From: Carex sylvatica | Taxonomy: Eukaryota > Streptophyta > Magnoliopsida > Poales > Cyperaceae | Length of the DNA stretch: 64,000 nucleotides | NCBI GenBank assembly: GCA_964058845.1 | Contig: CAXKVR010000128.1 | Coordinates: 248,001-312,000, forward strand | Reading direction: 5' to 3' | In this document: positions 24,329 through 36,899 of the stretch, piece after piece | How the letters are laid out: each line of letters begins with the position of its first letter | Position numbering within the stretch: position 1 is the stretch's first letter | The notes under the pieces: model-generated | What the model saw: the letters and a program-made list of their open reading frames with translations, nothing else | What the model was told of the DNA's origin: nothing | Database searches by the model: none | Translations under genes and position numbers: made by a program

Positions 24329-25555
24329 GTACCATTACAAGTTGGGCAAGGCACTAGGCCCACTTAGAGAGGAAGGTGTGCTCATTATCGGGTCGGGCAA
24401 TGCCACTCACAACCTGCGTATTATCGGGAAGGAAGGTGGGCCCATTCTCAAATGGGCCTCAGATTTTGACACATGGCTCCAGGAGTCTCTTATTAATGGA
24501 AGGTACATCTTATTTACCATTTAAATTTTCCGAATTTAAAGAAGTTAGTGTCTGAGAAATAAAGTCAACACAAAGGTAAATATTAAATCAAGACTCTCAA
24601 AATCAGAATCTGAATCAAAATCATTCATTTGAACATGTAATCAGATAAATCGGTCGGAATCCGCCGAAGTAGATTAGAAACTCTCTTTTTTTACGTAAGT
24701 ATGTTTTGTACTAAAAAATATAAAAAATATTTTTAATAAAATAATTTATTAAAAAATATGTTTTGTACTAATATAATACAAGTATTACAGCCAAGACAAA
24801 AAAAATTTCTTTAGTAATGCAAAAAAAAAAAAAAAAAAAAAACCGCTCTGGAGCTCAACTTAGCCCTACAAGTAAATTATACATAAACTAGCTAGTGGCA
24901 TTTATAATTTTATATACTAATAACATTTACCTCTAGTCTTTATAATCAATTAAGTGGAACATTCCGGTCTCACTCAGCCTGATTCCGAGTTGAACCAATT
25001 TGGCAATTTTCGGAACCATATATTAAACAATTTTAGTTAAAATGGAAATATGAATTGACAATGAAAAGAATAAATTATAGTATGATGACCCCAATGAAGC
25101 TAAACTAAACTTTTAAAGTATTGCTAATTTAAGGTATGATGATGTGAATAACTTTGAGAAGAAGGCCCCGAGTGCAAGTATGGCCCACCCGTGGCCGGAA
25201 CACCTACTGCCTCTCCATGTGGCCCTTGGTGCTGCGGGTGAGGGAGCAAAAGCGGAGCTGATACACCACAGCTGGACCAACTGTACCGTCTCATATGCCT
25301 CGTACCGATTCACTAGTGCCAAGTGATGACTTAATATCTTCTATCATGTTGGTGTAGGAGTTTGTTTCATATAAATAAAACGGGTGCTCTTCACCATGTT
25401 ATACTTGTATTATATCATTTCAGTATACTAAGGTTGTACTCTTTGTTGTATTTCAGTTTAATTGGTCTTGTGTTTGGTCACATTGTTATCATAATTACTG
25501 TACTTAATTATCTTTTCATAATCCTTCGCATTATGTAATAGCATGGATCAAAAAG

Positions 25556-27919
25556 TGTAACATCCCAGTTTTTCAAATAGTTAGAAATTTATCTTAATTG
25601 AAGTAAAGTGTGTTTTAAAATAGCAAATTAGAGTTTAAAGTATATTTATAAATCTGTATTTTGATAATTAGTCATTAATAGACTAGAAATACATATGAAA
25701 TGCTAAATCAGAAATTCTGAATATATATATCATACCTATCATAGTTATAGTAGCCATAAAGTTGAATAAAATAATTTGATTATTTATATAAAATTTATTT
25801 GCCTGCGAAGTCATATCCTGACTACAAAAGTTTTTAGTCTAATTAGAATATTTCAAAATTTATTCTAACATAGGTTCATCAAAAACTTAGAATTTAAACT
25901 ATCAAGTTCTCTTTCTAAAATTTTGAGGGGCCTTGTGCAAAGTAACCAAGTAATTAAATAAGAATAAGTGACAATTTATAATCTCCTAAATAACTACATG
26001 TAGACGCCCCTCAGTCTCTTTTCCTTTAATTCATTGAATTTGCAATTGACAATCATCTTAATAAATTCAATCTCTCACACGTATCATCATTTGCATCCCC
26101 ACATTCTATTCTTTTTGTTCCCCTTGCATATATCGCTCTCCAGTCTTGGAGATATCGGAAATTAAAAAGAAAAAGAAAACTGACGAAGGATAAAAGAAAA
26201 GAAAGAAAAACAAAGAGGGATACGGGTTAAAAAGAGGAGAGGAGAAAAGAGAGGAGAAAGAGGAGGTGCAGTAGCTCGACGTGCATGGCTGGGAAACGAG
26301 AAAGTTGGAGAAGACGACAACGTGCTGGTTTTGCTTAGTTGATTGCTTGTGTTCATGTGGTTGCTATCGAACGACTCGATTGACTCGATTCTGAACAGTG
26401 AACTAACTTCGAGCTTTGTTGTGCCCAACATTAAAAGGTGCGGATTTCGAGTTATTCGTAGCTCCTTCCAACTAATTTTATTGATTGTTGGTTTCTAGAT
26501 TATAATTGTTGATTTCTTGCTTATAATTGTTGATTTGGATTACTTGATTGTTATAGAGTATGTTTTGTTCAATTATTGGGTAACGGTTCATGTTTATAAG
26601 GCATGCATAATTAGCATATAGCATATGGGTATTGACTAATTATAAAGAAATTGCACTAGAGTTAGTAGATGTTTTAATAACAGCCTCGTTAATCAGTTAA
26701 TCCAACCAGATGGTATGGTTACGAACTATAGACTTAGAACTTAAGTCCGGTATTTGATGGTTCCATGTCAGTTCTTGAGACTATAGCTTGTCATGATTTT
26801 AATTATTTGGTTTAACACTATTTGAAAAATAATTTGGTTTGCTTGATTGCTATTTTTCATTATTATTTCTGGTTGGCCTCATGTTCGTTTATTGGATTAT
26901 AGTTCGGTACTTATTATGGTTTTCAAAATTACATGCTAAGAATGCTTGAAATGTTTACATGATCTTATTTTCCATAAGCTAGTGCATGACATGATACAAA
27001 GCAATCCCACTAAGCACATGAGTTTAATTTAAATGAAATATTAGTATGATATGGATGCATAAGTATTTCTTACAAATGCATGACATGAATTCATAACTTT
27101 GCATGTGAGGCATATTGATTGTTTGAAGCTAAGAATGACTTGATTGAATTACTTGGTATGCTTAAATTGACTTGTTTGAATTATATTATGCATTTTTTTT
27201 TAGTTGAGTCAAAAGGATGCATGAATAAGCATATTTTTATGAAGGATATTTTGAAACTAAAACATGACATGATTTGGAAAAGAATGATTTGTAACATGAT
27301 ATTGTGAACTGTGTTAAAGGACCAAATGTCTGAAACCCGACGATCATGTAGGCGTCCTATTCGGGGTAAGTGTGTAATTTTTGTTATGTAGGCGCTGAAC
27401 TTGTAGCGCATAACAGAAATTGCATAGGCGTCATATTCGGGATAAGCGTGTAATTTTTGTTATGTAGGCGCTGAACTTGTAGCGCATAACATAAATTGCA
27501 TAGGCGCCATATTCGTGGTAGCGCATGACTCGGTTATGTAGGCGCTGAACTTGTAGCGCATAACTTTAGTCATGTAGGCGCCTTATTCGGGGGTAAGCAC
27601 ACAATTTCATGTTATAGCCATAACAGAAATTGTGTAAGCGCCATATTCGTGGTAGCGCATGATCAGAGTCTTGTATGAATCTTGACGGTTATATAGGCAC
27701 TGAACTTGTAGCGCATGACCGGAGTCATGTAGGCCTGCCGCAAATAGTACCACAGGTGATACGCTGGTATCTCATGATTTTTACACTTCTTTCTATATAT
27801 TTTTTGTTGTTTTTCTGTGGCGCAGGCATGATCTATCCTGTGTCATGGACTTTTCCCAGTCTATTGTGTGGTTCTCACAGAAATTCTGGCCTGCAGGTAC
27901 TTTTTAGTTAGCTGTAACA
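25556..27919 (+). mobile_element. Del/Tekay-like Gypsy LTR, probably solo or truncated
   Basis: The stretch starts TGTAACATCCCAGTTTTTC, typical of long LTRs of Del/Tekay chromoviruses, directly after the 3' flank of LigB copy 2. A purine-rich leader (26160-26300) is followed by GGTGCGGATTTCGAG, which recurs in similar form in the LTR at 40680-42724 (minus strand). A hairpin-bearing tandem array follows (27340-27730). No gag-pol lies downstream. The right end is uncertain; TGTAACA at 27913-27919 is a candidate, but no target duplication supports it. The Tekay assignment is inference from the LTR start and layout. Confidence 0.6.
27340..27730 (+). repeat. Hairpin-bearing tandem array in LTR 1
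   Basis: About five irregular units each combine a linker (TAGGCGCCATATTCGG then GGTAAGCG) with two arms of an outer stem, for example TGTAATTTTTGTTATG with CATAACAGAAATTGCA. The arms enclose an inner stem GCGCT-GAACTTGT-AGCGC. Stem sequences differ between units (CATGACT with AGTCATG in one, ACACAATTTC with GAAATTGTGT in another), yet the arms stay complementary. The linker recurs in the second array at 41421-41735. Confidence 0.85.
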
Positions 27920-27984
27920 TTTTTGCGTAGACATAATCTACCTAGGCTATAATGTCTTGTTTAACAAGAACTAAAATACCACCA

Positions 27985-28329
27985 TTACACCGGTGGGAGC
28001 GCGCACACAAACACACCGGGCTCCTCTCATGGCATGCGAAACTGCCTGGTGCAGATTTGGTCGCAGCCGGTTAGCCGCCTAGCCTTCTTCCTTCGCTCCT
28101 CTTAAGCGACCCCGCCCCAGTTATGTTGGTTCATCCATAAAATGTACATTTTAAAGAGGCGCTGATTTAATTTTTGAGTTTGCAAGTTCAATTTGGAGAC
28201 AATAGCTTCTGTCCTTCATTCAATTAATACTCTCTAGTCTAGCAATCTGTGAGAACTGACGAAGCAAAATGAGCGTCAATACTCTTAGTTCTTCAAATGA
28301 CACTACCTCACTAAAGTCAAAGAAAAGCA
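27985..28329. other. Unassigned interval with a GC-rich stretch
   Basis: About 27985-28115 is much more GC-rich than its surroundings (GGGAGCGCGCACACAAACAC, GCCGGTTAGCCGCCTAGCC, GCGACCCCGCCCC). It has no long open frame and no RNA gene that I recognise. It may be a captured gene scrap or the end of the adjacent LTR element. The remainder is ordinary AT-rich flank. Confidence 0.4.
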
Positions 28330-28560
28330 CATTCAATAAATAATGCATCCAAAAGCCACCATACTCAGCTGTCTAACCCAAGCACCCTCTAGTTAATTAT
28401 TATTTTTCATCTATATCCGGCCCTTTTCCATGTCAATTCAACAGGTCCGGCCCTTGTATTTTACACAGAGATTATATCCATCTGATCAAAAGGATAAATC
28501 TCTTAGGACTTCCTGATTAAGTGTTTCATGATATAATAACACCTCCCCTCCTGGCTCATG
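28330..28560 (+). repeat. Duplicated LigB-flank segment, copy b
   Basis: It matches 12800-13030 (see that entry). The Copia element at 28632 separates it from LigB copy 3. Without that insertion it would lie roughly 1 kb upstream of the gene. Confidence 0.7.
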
Positions 28561-28732
28561 CAATTGGGAGTCCACTCAGATACAGATAAAATGCATCAAT
28601 CTGTATGCTCCTGGCATCCACCATATACATATGTTAAAAATAATGGCTAATTTTAATATTTGAATTGTAACGGCTAATTTAGGGAGTCGTGTATGTATTA
28701 TAATTAATAAGTTAGGAGATAGTGGTTAGTGT

Positions 28733-30400
28733 AAGATTTTATGATGCGACAAGGCCATAAATTCAAATATTTTGATCATTTTAGAAGCATTTACGGATCT
28801 ACTTTATTATGCTAATTCTATTAAAGCAATTCATATGTATGCAAGTGTATATATACTCATTAATTCATCACAAATTTATCTACTAAAGGTAATTTGGATA
28901 TACCTCTACCAAATGTCAATTTGATAAATAGAGAGAAGTTGTATTCTCTTCTAGGTCTCTTGAATACCTTCGTTTGTCAAAACAACCTCCTAGTGTTCAC
29001 CTTGAACTAAATAAGGATTAGAGAGACCTTGCTAGAGATCTTAGTCTAATCTAAGCTTAGAACCTAGTTAATAATCCTTCTTGTACTTCTAATAATTCTT
29101 CATTAGAGAAACCAATAATATAAGAGGAAGAGGGGTGGCATCTAGGAGGGAGAGGAAGAGAAGAAAGTAAATTTTTAAAAAATTGCTTGCTTGATTAATA
29201 ACTTCTCTACCTCTCCTTATATACAAATATAATAGGGTTTTCATTGTGTAACCTTCCTAGTATAGTTCTCATTATCAAAAGAGCCAACCCTAGCCACTGC
29301 TACAGTGTGTGCTACAGTAAATGCTACAGTGACTGCTATGGTACCAGCCTCAACTCATATTAATTTTGAATTTTTAATAAACTTATGTTATAACAATATT
29401 TTACATATTATTATATTTATGTGTCATGTATATATAATATGCACCATATTATACCAAATAATATACATGCACACTTCTCATAAATTTATCTTCATTCTAA
29501 GCAATCATGATATTTATTTATCATATGTATATTATTTCATGTCATATGAAACAATATACATCATATAAATAAAATATCATTCTTGTTTCTCATTCAGTTG
29601 GTGTGACCTATATGGAGGATCTGTGTTATATTGGCAATGACATAAAATATTTTATTACCATAAACTATAAACGGTATTCTAGCTATACATTACAGTTACT
29701 CAAATAACATAGATGTAAAGTATCCTTTTTACAATACATGATGCTTTAAAGTAACGTTACAAATAACATTACTTGTGTCCATTTCTTGCCACATGATATT
29801 ATGAATAATATACAAAGTCGAACTGTGTCATCTTTGTATTATATTTGTTTCTTGGTCTCTTTAGTAAATTATAAATATATAACTGTACTTCAGTTATATT
29901 GCATGCATTATAATTCTACTTTACCAAGGGACCCATAAAATATCATCACTCATTATAAATGAGGCGCAATGATACCATTGACATATAATTTTCTCCCGCA
30001 TAAGTTATATACAAGGAACTAATATTTTTATCACCACTTATGATAAGCAGCTTTTAATACTAATTACATTATATACTTCTCATGTGAAAAAGAAATACAT
30101 CTCATATCTTAGAATTTTGAGACACAATGAAAATATTAATGACACTAACATAACCCATATAATATTTTCATTCGTTAGGTCTGTTCAATATATGAAACCT
30201 TTCATATACTCATGTTATTAAGCGATAAGCCTTTATCAATATTTATAGAATTACAATGTCCTTTAATCAACATGACAAACTTATCATGGTATATTAGTGT
30301 TCCATGCTAATAACCAAGTTTGTGAAAATTTTAGAAATTTAGGTTTGTCATCATATAGAGACATAGATCTGAAATTCTACACAAGTACCATCTAAACTAG
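28733..30400. repeat. Nested AT-rich repeat inside Copia element C
   Basis: It starts where similarity to the 3' LTR ends. There are no coding regions. It has the same order of short motifs as 2330-4379 (a purine-rich stretch, CATTATCAAAA, then a long AT-rich part ending TTAGTGTTCCATGCTAATAACC). It is probably a non-autonomous retroelement or part of one, possibly in antisense orientation. Confidence 0.4.
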
Positions 30401-30437
30401 AAAAGCTAGTCGGTACCAGCGAAAAGAAGAAAAAAAA

Positions 30438-30577
30438 GTCAAGAGCCAAAGAGCTAAGAACTCAATCAATATCAAGAAAGTAGAGTCACGAGCCAAATAA
30501 CTAAGAACTCAATTAGTATCACGAAAGTAGAGTCATTAGCCAAAGAGCTAATAACTCAACAAGGATCAAGAGAAAGA
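30438..30577. repeat. 47-bp tandem repeat, three units
   Basis: Units at 30438-30484, 30485-30531 and 30532-30577 share GTCANNAGCCAAAGAGCTAA and end in CAAGAAAGTAGA-like sequence. They lie in the leader of Copia element C just before the gag remnant. Confidence 0.9.
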
Positions 30578-30863
30578 TGGATAATAGCCAAAATAGTGCT
30601 CTCTCTGCACGCATCAAAAAACCAGTAACAAAATTACAGTATTTGTTCTTATTAGTAAAGAACCCAAAAAAAATTCAAAAACACAAAAAAGAGGATAAAG
30701 TACGGATATAAACTTTCTTAAAAAATCTTAGATCCTTCTTTAAAAAATCTTTTCTCTTTCATTAATTCTTTTTTATCATTTTCTTTTTCTTAGGACCTTC
30801 GAATTCTTTAACCATTTACTCCCTTTAAGATTTATAAAAATAATTTAAAAAAAAAAAACTACC

Positions 30864-33800
30864 TTGATTTATCAAACAACTATGACACAAAACTTTAGTC
30901 TTACCAATCACCAAAGCAATTCCAATAGTTGTTCAAATTACAAAAAAGAGGATCACACTCGACATCAATGTTGGTTCTTGTATCCTAATCTCGGACCGAA
31001 AGGGTGGAAAGTGGCGGAGAAAAGAGGGGGAGATGCATCTCCTTTCCACTCAAATACCACAAACAATTCAATTCCAATGCCACGCCATCTTCTCCAATAA
31101 ATTCTCGAAATATTTTCTAATCAAATGCAAAAGAGCAATCTTCTCCAACAAATGGTGTGGTATTGCTTCCAAATTCTTGCCGATCAGACTCAAAACAAAA
31201 GCTTATGTGGTATTGCTTCTAACTCAAAAGATTTTTTTTAAATCAAATTATTATAGATAGTGGTGCAACAAACCATATGTTTGGTAACTAGCAATTATTG
31301 TCAAACCTAAAATCGGTCAATGGTAATCAATATGTATCGGTTGCAAACGGTATGAAAGCAAAAGTAAATGGCATAGGAGAAATTAATTCATACGGTAAAT
31401 AAATTAAAAATATTTTATATTTAGAAATATTTTCCGTAAACTTAATTTATGTAAATAAATTAACACAATAATTAAATTGTAATGCAATATTTTCTTGTAA
31501 AAACATTGTATTTCAAAATGGAAAAACCGGCATCAAGATTGGTGAAGGATTTATTGAAAATTAACACCATCTTTTAATCTACGAAATAATTCTCTGTGCT
31601 TCTGCAAAAGTAGTTATCTGACCTTTGCCAAAAGAGACTTGGGCATCCTTCCAACAAAATTTTAAATAGTATCTTATATTTTAGAATTTTGAATTGTACT
31701 AATTATGAAATTTGCAAGTTAGCAAAACTAACAAAGCTTCATTTTTCTCTTTCTACTAGAAAAAGTAAAGCTCCTTTTGATTTAGTACATTTCGATGTAT
31801 GGGGACTGGCCCCAATAGATTCATATAATGGATTCAAATATTTTTTTTATTTATTGATGATTTTTCAAAAGCAACTTGATTATTTTTACTTAAATCTAAA
31901 GTTGAAGTGTTTGATTGTTTTTATTAATTTTTATGTCTCATAGAAACACAATTTAATACAAAATTAAAAAATTTTAGATCAAATAATGAAATCGAATTTA
32001 TAAATAGAAAATTTTCAAGTCTCTTTAGAGAAAAATATATTATACATAAAACATCTGGTATAAATACTCCCGAACAAAATGTTGTATCGGAAAAAAAAAA
32101 TAGACATTTATTAGAAATGAGACAATCTTTATTATTTCAAAATAATGTTCCTATAATTTATTGGTCGAATGCCGTACTTTGTGTCATTCATTTAATCAAT
32201 AGATTATCTAGTGTTAATTTAGAAAACAAAAGTCCATTAATACTTCTTTATCAACGAAAAATCACTTATGACCATATGAGAGTATTTGGTTGTACAAGTT
32301 TTGTACATATCAAAAGAAATGGGAAGCTTGATTTTGTATCACAAAAAACTATTTTCTTAGGATACTCATCTTATAAAAAGAGCTATAAATGCTATGATCC
32401 AATTAATAAAAAAAAATATCTTTCTAGAAACGTTTCATTTTTTTGAAAATAAACCATATTTAAAAGAAAAAAAAAATATTTCATCAAACATATTCAAATA
32501 ATCAAAATGACAATATAGTTTTACCTTACTTAGATGATTTGAATTTTTTTCCTAGAAATAATCATCAAGTTGAAATTAACAATCAAGAAAATGAAACTAA
32601 TAATGACATAAATGAAAACAAAATGAAAGAAAAATGACTGGATAGAAGAAGATCATCTAGGGAACGACAACCATCAACTAGACTTAGAGATTATGTGACA
32701 TATTCGGTACGATATCTAATTGAAAATTTTATTTCATATGACAACATCTTAACCGAATACTATACATTTCTCACTAGTATTGAAAAAGAATTAGAACTAA
32801 AAAATTACTAAGATGCAATTAGAAGTCAAATTTGGCGTAAGGCTATGTATGATGAATTAAAAGCCTTAGAACAAAATCAAACTTGGAAAATTATCTCCCT
32901 AGCAAAAAATAAAAAGGCGGTTGGTTGTAAATGGGCGTATAAAACCAAATATAATAGTGATGGTACCATAGAAAGGTATAAAGCAAGACTTGTAGCTAAT
33001 TAAAGGATTTACCCAAACCTATGGCATAGACTATAATGAAATCTTTGCACCAGTTGCAAAAATAAATACCGTAAGAATTTTATTTTCTATAGTCATAAAT
33101 AATGGTTGGGACCTCTACCAAATGGGTGTCAAAAATTTATATTTTCAAGGAACACTTGAATAAGATGTGTATATGACATTGCCACCTGATCATAGATTGA
33201 AAACAAATTTAACTTGGCTTGTAGGCTTAATAAATTAATTTATAGATTGAAACAATTTCCATGGGCATGGTATGGCAAGTTTAGCTCTTATTTAATTTCT
33301 TACAATTTTAAAATTAGTAATAACGATCATTCTTTATTTACTAAATATGAGGGTAACAATACTACTCTCATTTTAGTATTTGTAGATGAAATCATAATTA
33401 CCGAAAATAATTTTGAGCAAATTCAAAAAAATTAAGAAATAACTAAAAGAAAATTTTGACATAAAATATTTAGGATATCTTAAATATTTGTTAGGAATAG
33501 AGGTAACCACTTTGGATAAAAGACTTTTTATTTCTCAAAGAAAATATACACTTGATCTGTTAAAAGAAACCAGTAAGTTATGATGTAAACAGGCCTCTAT
33601 CCCAATTGACAACAAATGAAAATTAAATAGTGAAGATGGTGAACCTTTAAAAGAAATAAATTAATTTCAAAGACTTGTAAGAAAATTGATGTATCGAATG
33701 GTTACACATCCGGATATTTTTTTTTCTTAAGCCAAATTAGTAAATTTATGCACTCACCAAGAACACCACATTTAGAAACCGTAAATAGAATTTTGAGATT

Positions 33801-34351
33801 TTTAAAAAATAATTATGGCAAAGGTATTTGGATGAAAAATAATAGTTATAATGATATATGTGGCTATTCCGATGCAGATTGAGCCGTAAGCTTCGATAGA
33901 AAATCAACAACCGATTTTTACACATTTGTATACGAAAATCTAGTCACATGGAAAAAAAAAATATTGTAGCACGATCAAGCGCCGAAGCAGAATATCGTGC
34001 CATGGCATCAACCGTAAGCGAATTAACTTGAATCAAACAACTTCTATTAGACATGGGATTTAAAACTCAAGCTCCGATGAAATGTATTGTGACAATAGTT
34101 TGGCACGACACATAGCTTCCAATCCCGTGTTTTATGAGCGCACAAAGCATATAGAAGTAGATTGTCACTTTCTTAGAGAAAATGTTCAAGCAAAAGAAAT
34201 TGAGACACCACAAGTAAAAAGTGAAAATCAATTCGTTGACATCTTCACTAAAGGCTTGGATCCGGACCCATTTGAGAAAATTACAAGCAAGCTAGGATTG
34301 TACGATATATACATTCCTAGTTTGAGGGGGAGTGTTAAAAATAACGGCTAA
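30864..34351 (+). pseudogene. Copia gag-pol of element C, heavily decayed
   Basis: In order: a damaged zinc knuckle (CSNYKKEDHTRHQC, the second Cys and the Gly lost) near 30930; the protease DSGATNHMFG near 31255. The integrase zinc and core regions follow (KAPFDLVHFDVWG near 31765, NTPEQNVVSEKKNRH near 32065, then the GCTSFVH segment to 32446). The RT begins near 32830 (WRKAMYDELKALEQNQTW, then GCKWAYKTKYNSDGTIERYK). The catalytic YVDD is changed to FVDE near 33380. RNase H has YCDNSLARH and [15 protein letters not shown] near 34085-34180, ending at 34351. Many stops and frameshifts show it is long dead. Confidence 0.9.
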
Positions 34352-34567
34352 TTTTAATATTTGAAATGTAACGGCTAGTTTAGAGAATAGTGTATTATAA
34401 TTAATAAGTTTGGAGATAGTGGTTAGTAATTGATAGTTGGTAGTTATAATTAATAGTACAATAGCTAGTTTTTAAATTTTATCTATAAATAAAGATACAT
34501 GTAAAACTCAAAATAAAAATGCAAGTTCTTTCTAATTCTCTCTTCTCTTGTCTTATAAAAAATAACA
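34333..34567 (+). repeat. 3' LTR of Copia element C
   Basis: It is 235 bp, TGTTA to TAACA, follows the polypurine tract and is followed by target duplication ACATA. Its first ~100 bp match 28632-28732. Confidence 0.92.
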
Positions 34568-35414
34568 ACATATTATAAAATGTCAACTGTTCAATAAATT
34601 GTATATAGTACATATATAAATCATTATGTTCCTACTGAAATTGATGTTTTATCCCGCACTTTTCTAAAGGAAAAAAGAATTGGCCAACTTGTGAGCTAGC
34701 ACATGCAATGGAGTCTTTTCTAATGTTGAATTTTCAAATCCTAAATAATTCTACAGAAATAGATGCATCACAACACTGGACAGTCTATATCCTTCTTGAA
34801 ATTATTCGTTACATATATATTATTTTAAATACAGTACTTTTCAGGAATTCATAAGTGAGTTCAACAAATAAAATTCCACAGGTGGGATGCATAGTAAAAT
34901 ATTACTTCTAGTATACATTAATTTCTAGTCAACATATAACGTCATCCGATAGTATTTTTAAGACTTGAATTACACACCTTCATCTGCTACGGTAAAATGT
35001 GTCAGTTTCTCTTTCTTTGTACATATAGCATATTTCTACAAAGCGTGTGGAATAATATTAGAAAACTACAAAAGCCAATGCACTCTCAATACCTCATCTC
35101 CAGTTTTATGGCAATTGTAGTCTGTATATATTCACTGCCTCCAATAAGGCGTTGATTATCAGCTAAATGACTAAACACAAATTATGGTGTTCAGAAAATT
35201 TCAATACTAACACTCTCACAACTCGTCTCTCAAAATTTTGCATTGAAGTCCAGATTATGGTAAAAATAAAATATATTAGTAATAAACCTCTCCAGTTCAA
35301 TGTATCACTGGAGAAGATGGCAGCTTGAGTATTATCTGAACTGAAGTATTGATTGTCAAACAGGAAATTTATATTTGACTACAAAATTACTTGGAGCTCA
35401 AGCTGTCTTTCGCC

Positions 35415-35421
35415 TATAAAA
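35415..35421 (+). promoter_or_regulatory. TATA box of LigB copy 3
   Basis: TATAAAA lies 141 bp upstream of the ATG at 35556. The upstream stretch from about 34990 is repeated in inverted orientation at 45585-45880 beside LigB copy 4, but that copy lacks this TATA box. Confidence 0.7.
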
Positions 35422-35555
35422 GATATGCATTCCCTCACCAGCTCTTTGTGAAAAACCAAACACAACATAAGAGCGATCAAAGCTCTAACACAGTTGCACA
35501 TATAACTTTTTTTTGCATCTCTAAACAAAACATCCCTTGGTGAACCATTTCTACC

Positions 35556-36819
35556 ATGGACACATTCTTCCTTGCTCACGGTGCAGTGACACTTGTCGTG
35601 GATGAGACCATCCCCGTACGGTCCTTTTTGCAATCATGGAAATCAGACACGATGCAGGAAGCACCAAGGGCGATACTCATGATTTCGGGGCATTGGGACA
35701 CTGATGGACCGACTGTGAACCTGGTTCATGGAGAAAATGACACCATTCATGACTTCAAAGGGTTTCCCCGATTCTTCTATGAGGTTAGGACTAAGGATGA
35801 TATAGCAATAGTCAATAGACATGTCAGCATGAACTAATTAAATATTTGATTGTATATATAGTTCATCTCTCTTCTTAAATTTCTAACTTTTTTGGTTGAT
35901 AATTAGAAATCTTTTGGAATTTATATGGCCTATATATAATATTTATACAACAAAACTTTCCAAGTGCAATTACCTTCAGGAGATATCATTATTTGATCTT
36001 CCAATTAACAACGCAGCTAATTTTGACATTTCTTGCTTCATTTTTCTCTTTTGTAAGGATTTTCTAATAACATCCAACAAAACCAATTAATTACAAAAAT
36101 TATTGGTTCAGCTCAAGTATCCTGCACCCGGTGCACCTGATCTTGCCCAAAGGGTGACAGAGCTTCTCGACAATTCCGGGTTCGGACCTGTCAAGCAAGA
36201 CAAGACCCGTGGCCTTGACCATGGTGCATGGGTCCCATTGATGCTTATGTATCCCGAGGCAAGCATACCAGTATGCCAGCTATCGGTACAGACCGGGAAG
36301 GGTGCAGAGTACCATTACAACTTGGGAAAGGCACTCATGCCACTTAGAGATGAGGGTGTACTCATTATCGGGTCGGGTAATATAACCCACAATTTGCAGG
36401 CTTTAGGACCCATTGGTGGACCCATCCCCAAATGGGCCTCGGATTTTGACACATGGGTCAAGGATTCTGTTTTAAATGGAAGGTACATGCTTACATACAT
36501 GCTTCCATCCTGATCTTTTTGAATTTTGTTTCAAATGTACATAAATAACTTACTTCCAACTAAAAAACCATAAAAAGGAGAATGTTCAAGTAGCTAATAA
36601 TTGTGAATTTGTGGTGCTTTGTGAAGGTATGATGATTTGAACAACTATGAGGAGAAGGCCCAGGATGCGAAGATGAATCACCCGAGTCCGGATCATTTCT
36701 TTCCTCTCCATGTGGCTCTTGGTGCCGCTGGTCATGGAGCAAAAGCAAAGCTGATACACCACAGCTGGACCAACAGTGTCATCTCTTACGCCTCATACCG
36801 GTTCACTGCTGCCCAGTGA
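35556..36819 (+). CDS. LigB-family extradiol ring-cleavage dioxygenase (4,5-DOPA dioxygenase extradiol-like), copy 3, intact
   Basis: Exons 35556-35783, 36112-36482 and 36627-36819 (introns GT-AG, phases 0 and 2) give 263 aa, the usual family length. LigB-type enzymes are non-heme metal dioxygenases that open catechol rings. In betalain plants a relative acts on L-DOPA, and an Arabidopsis LigB is linked to arabidopyrone synthesis. Visible family residues: His8 (LAHGA), His46 (SGHWD) and His228 ([11 protein letters not shown]) as likely metal ligands, and His113 (GLDHGAW) as likely catalytic base. The N-terminus starts directly MDTFF. HG is followed by AV where the family usually has SP, a conservative-looking oddity next to His8. 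AATAAA lies at 36876-36881. It is the only copy in the cluster with an uninterrupted frame. The substrate cannot be told from the sequence, and a betalain role is not implied. Confidence 0.93.
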
Positions 36820-36899
36820 TGAACTTTATTGTTGGCTGATTAAGCTGTTTGAAATCGTCGAATATTGAAAATAGCAATAAAATAATGTTTTTCCTTTTG

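Larger units (their letters stand above)
17163..25326 (+). pseudogene. LigB extradiol dioxygenase copy 2: nonsense codon plus Copia insertion in exon 2
   Basis: Exons at 17163-17390, 18475-18667 continued at 24334-24502, and 25134-25326 join in frame, without the transposon, to 261 codons including the stop. Intron positions match copy 3. Family motifs are kept: SHG and SAHW (exon 1), [15 protein letters not shown] (exon 2), [19 protein letters not shown] and IHHSW (exon 3), including the His residues thought to bind the metal and do catalysis. Two lesions kill it: TAA at 17241-17243, where copy 3 has a Ser codon, and a 5.66-kb Copia element in exon 2 with target duplication GTACC. It also lacks three codons (GAP) present in copies 3 and 4. 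Intron 1 holds a foldback MITE. The frame is otherwise open, so inactivation is recent. AATAAA lies at 25374-25379. Confidence 0.92.
28632..34567 (+). mobile_element. Copia LTR retrotransposon (element C), old, 5936 bp
   Basis: The left end TGTTAAAAATAATGGC and the 3' LTR (34333-34567, starting TGTTAAAAATAACGGC and ending TAACA) are flanked by target duplication ACATA (28627-28631 and 34568-34572). A polypurine tract (GTTTGAGGGGGAG) precedes the 3' LTR. Only about 100 bp of the 5' LTR remains, to ~28732. From there to ~30400 unrelated repeat DNA occupies the place of the 5' LTR remainder and leader. The coding region is full of stops. The element sits about 0.85 kb upstream of the TATA box of LigB copy 3. 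Confidence 0.92.

Noticed and set aside
35556..36819. Assigning betalain biosynthesis (DODA) to the intact LigB gene
   Set aside because: LigB-family members outside betalain plants do other chemistry, and no CYP76AD-type gene is in the window. The substrate cannot be read from this sequence.
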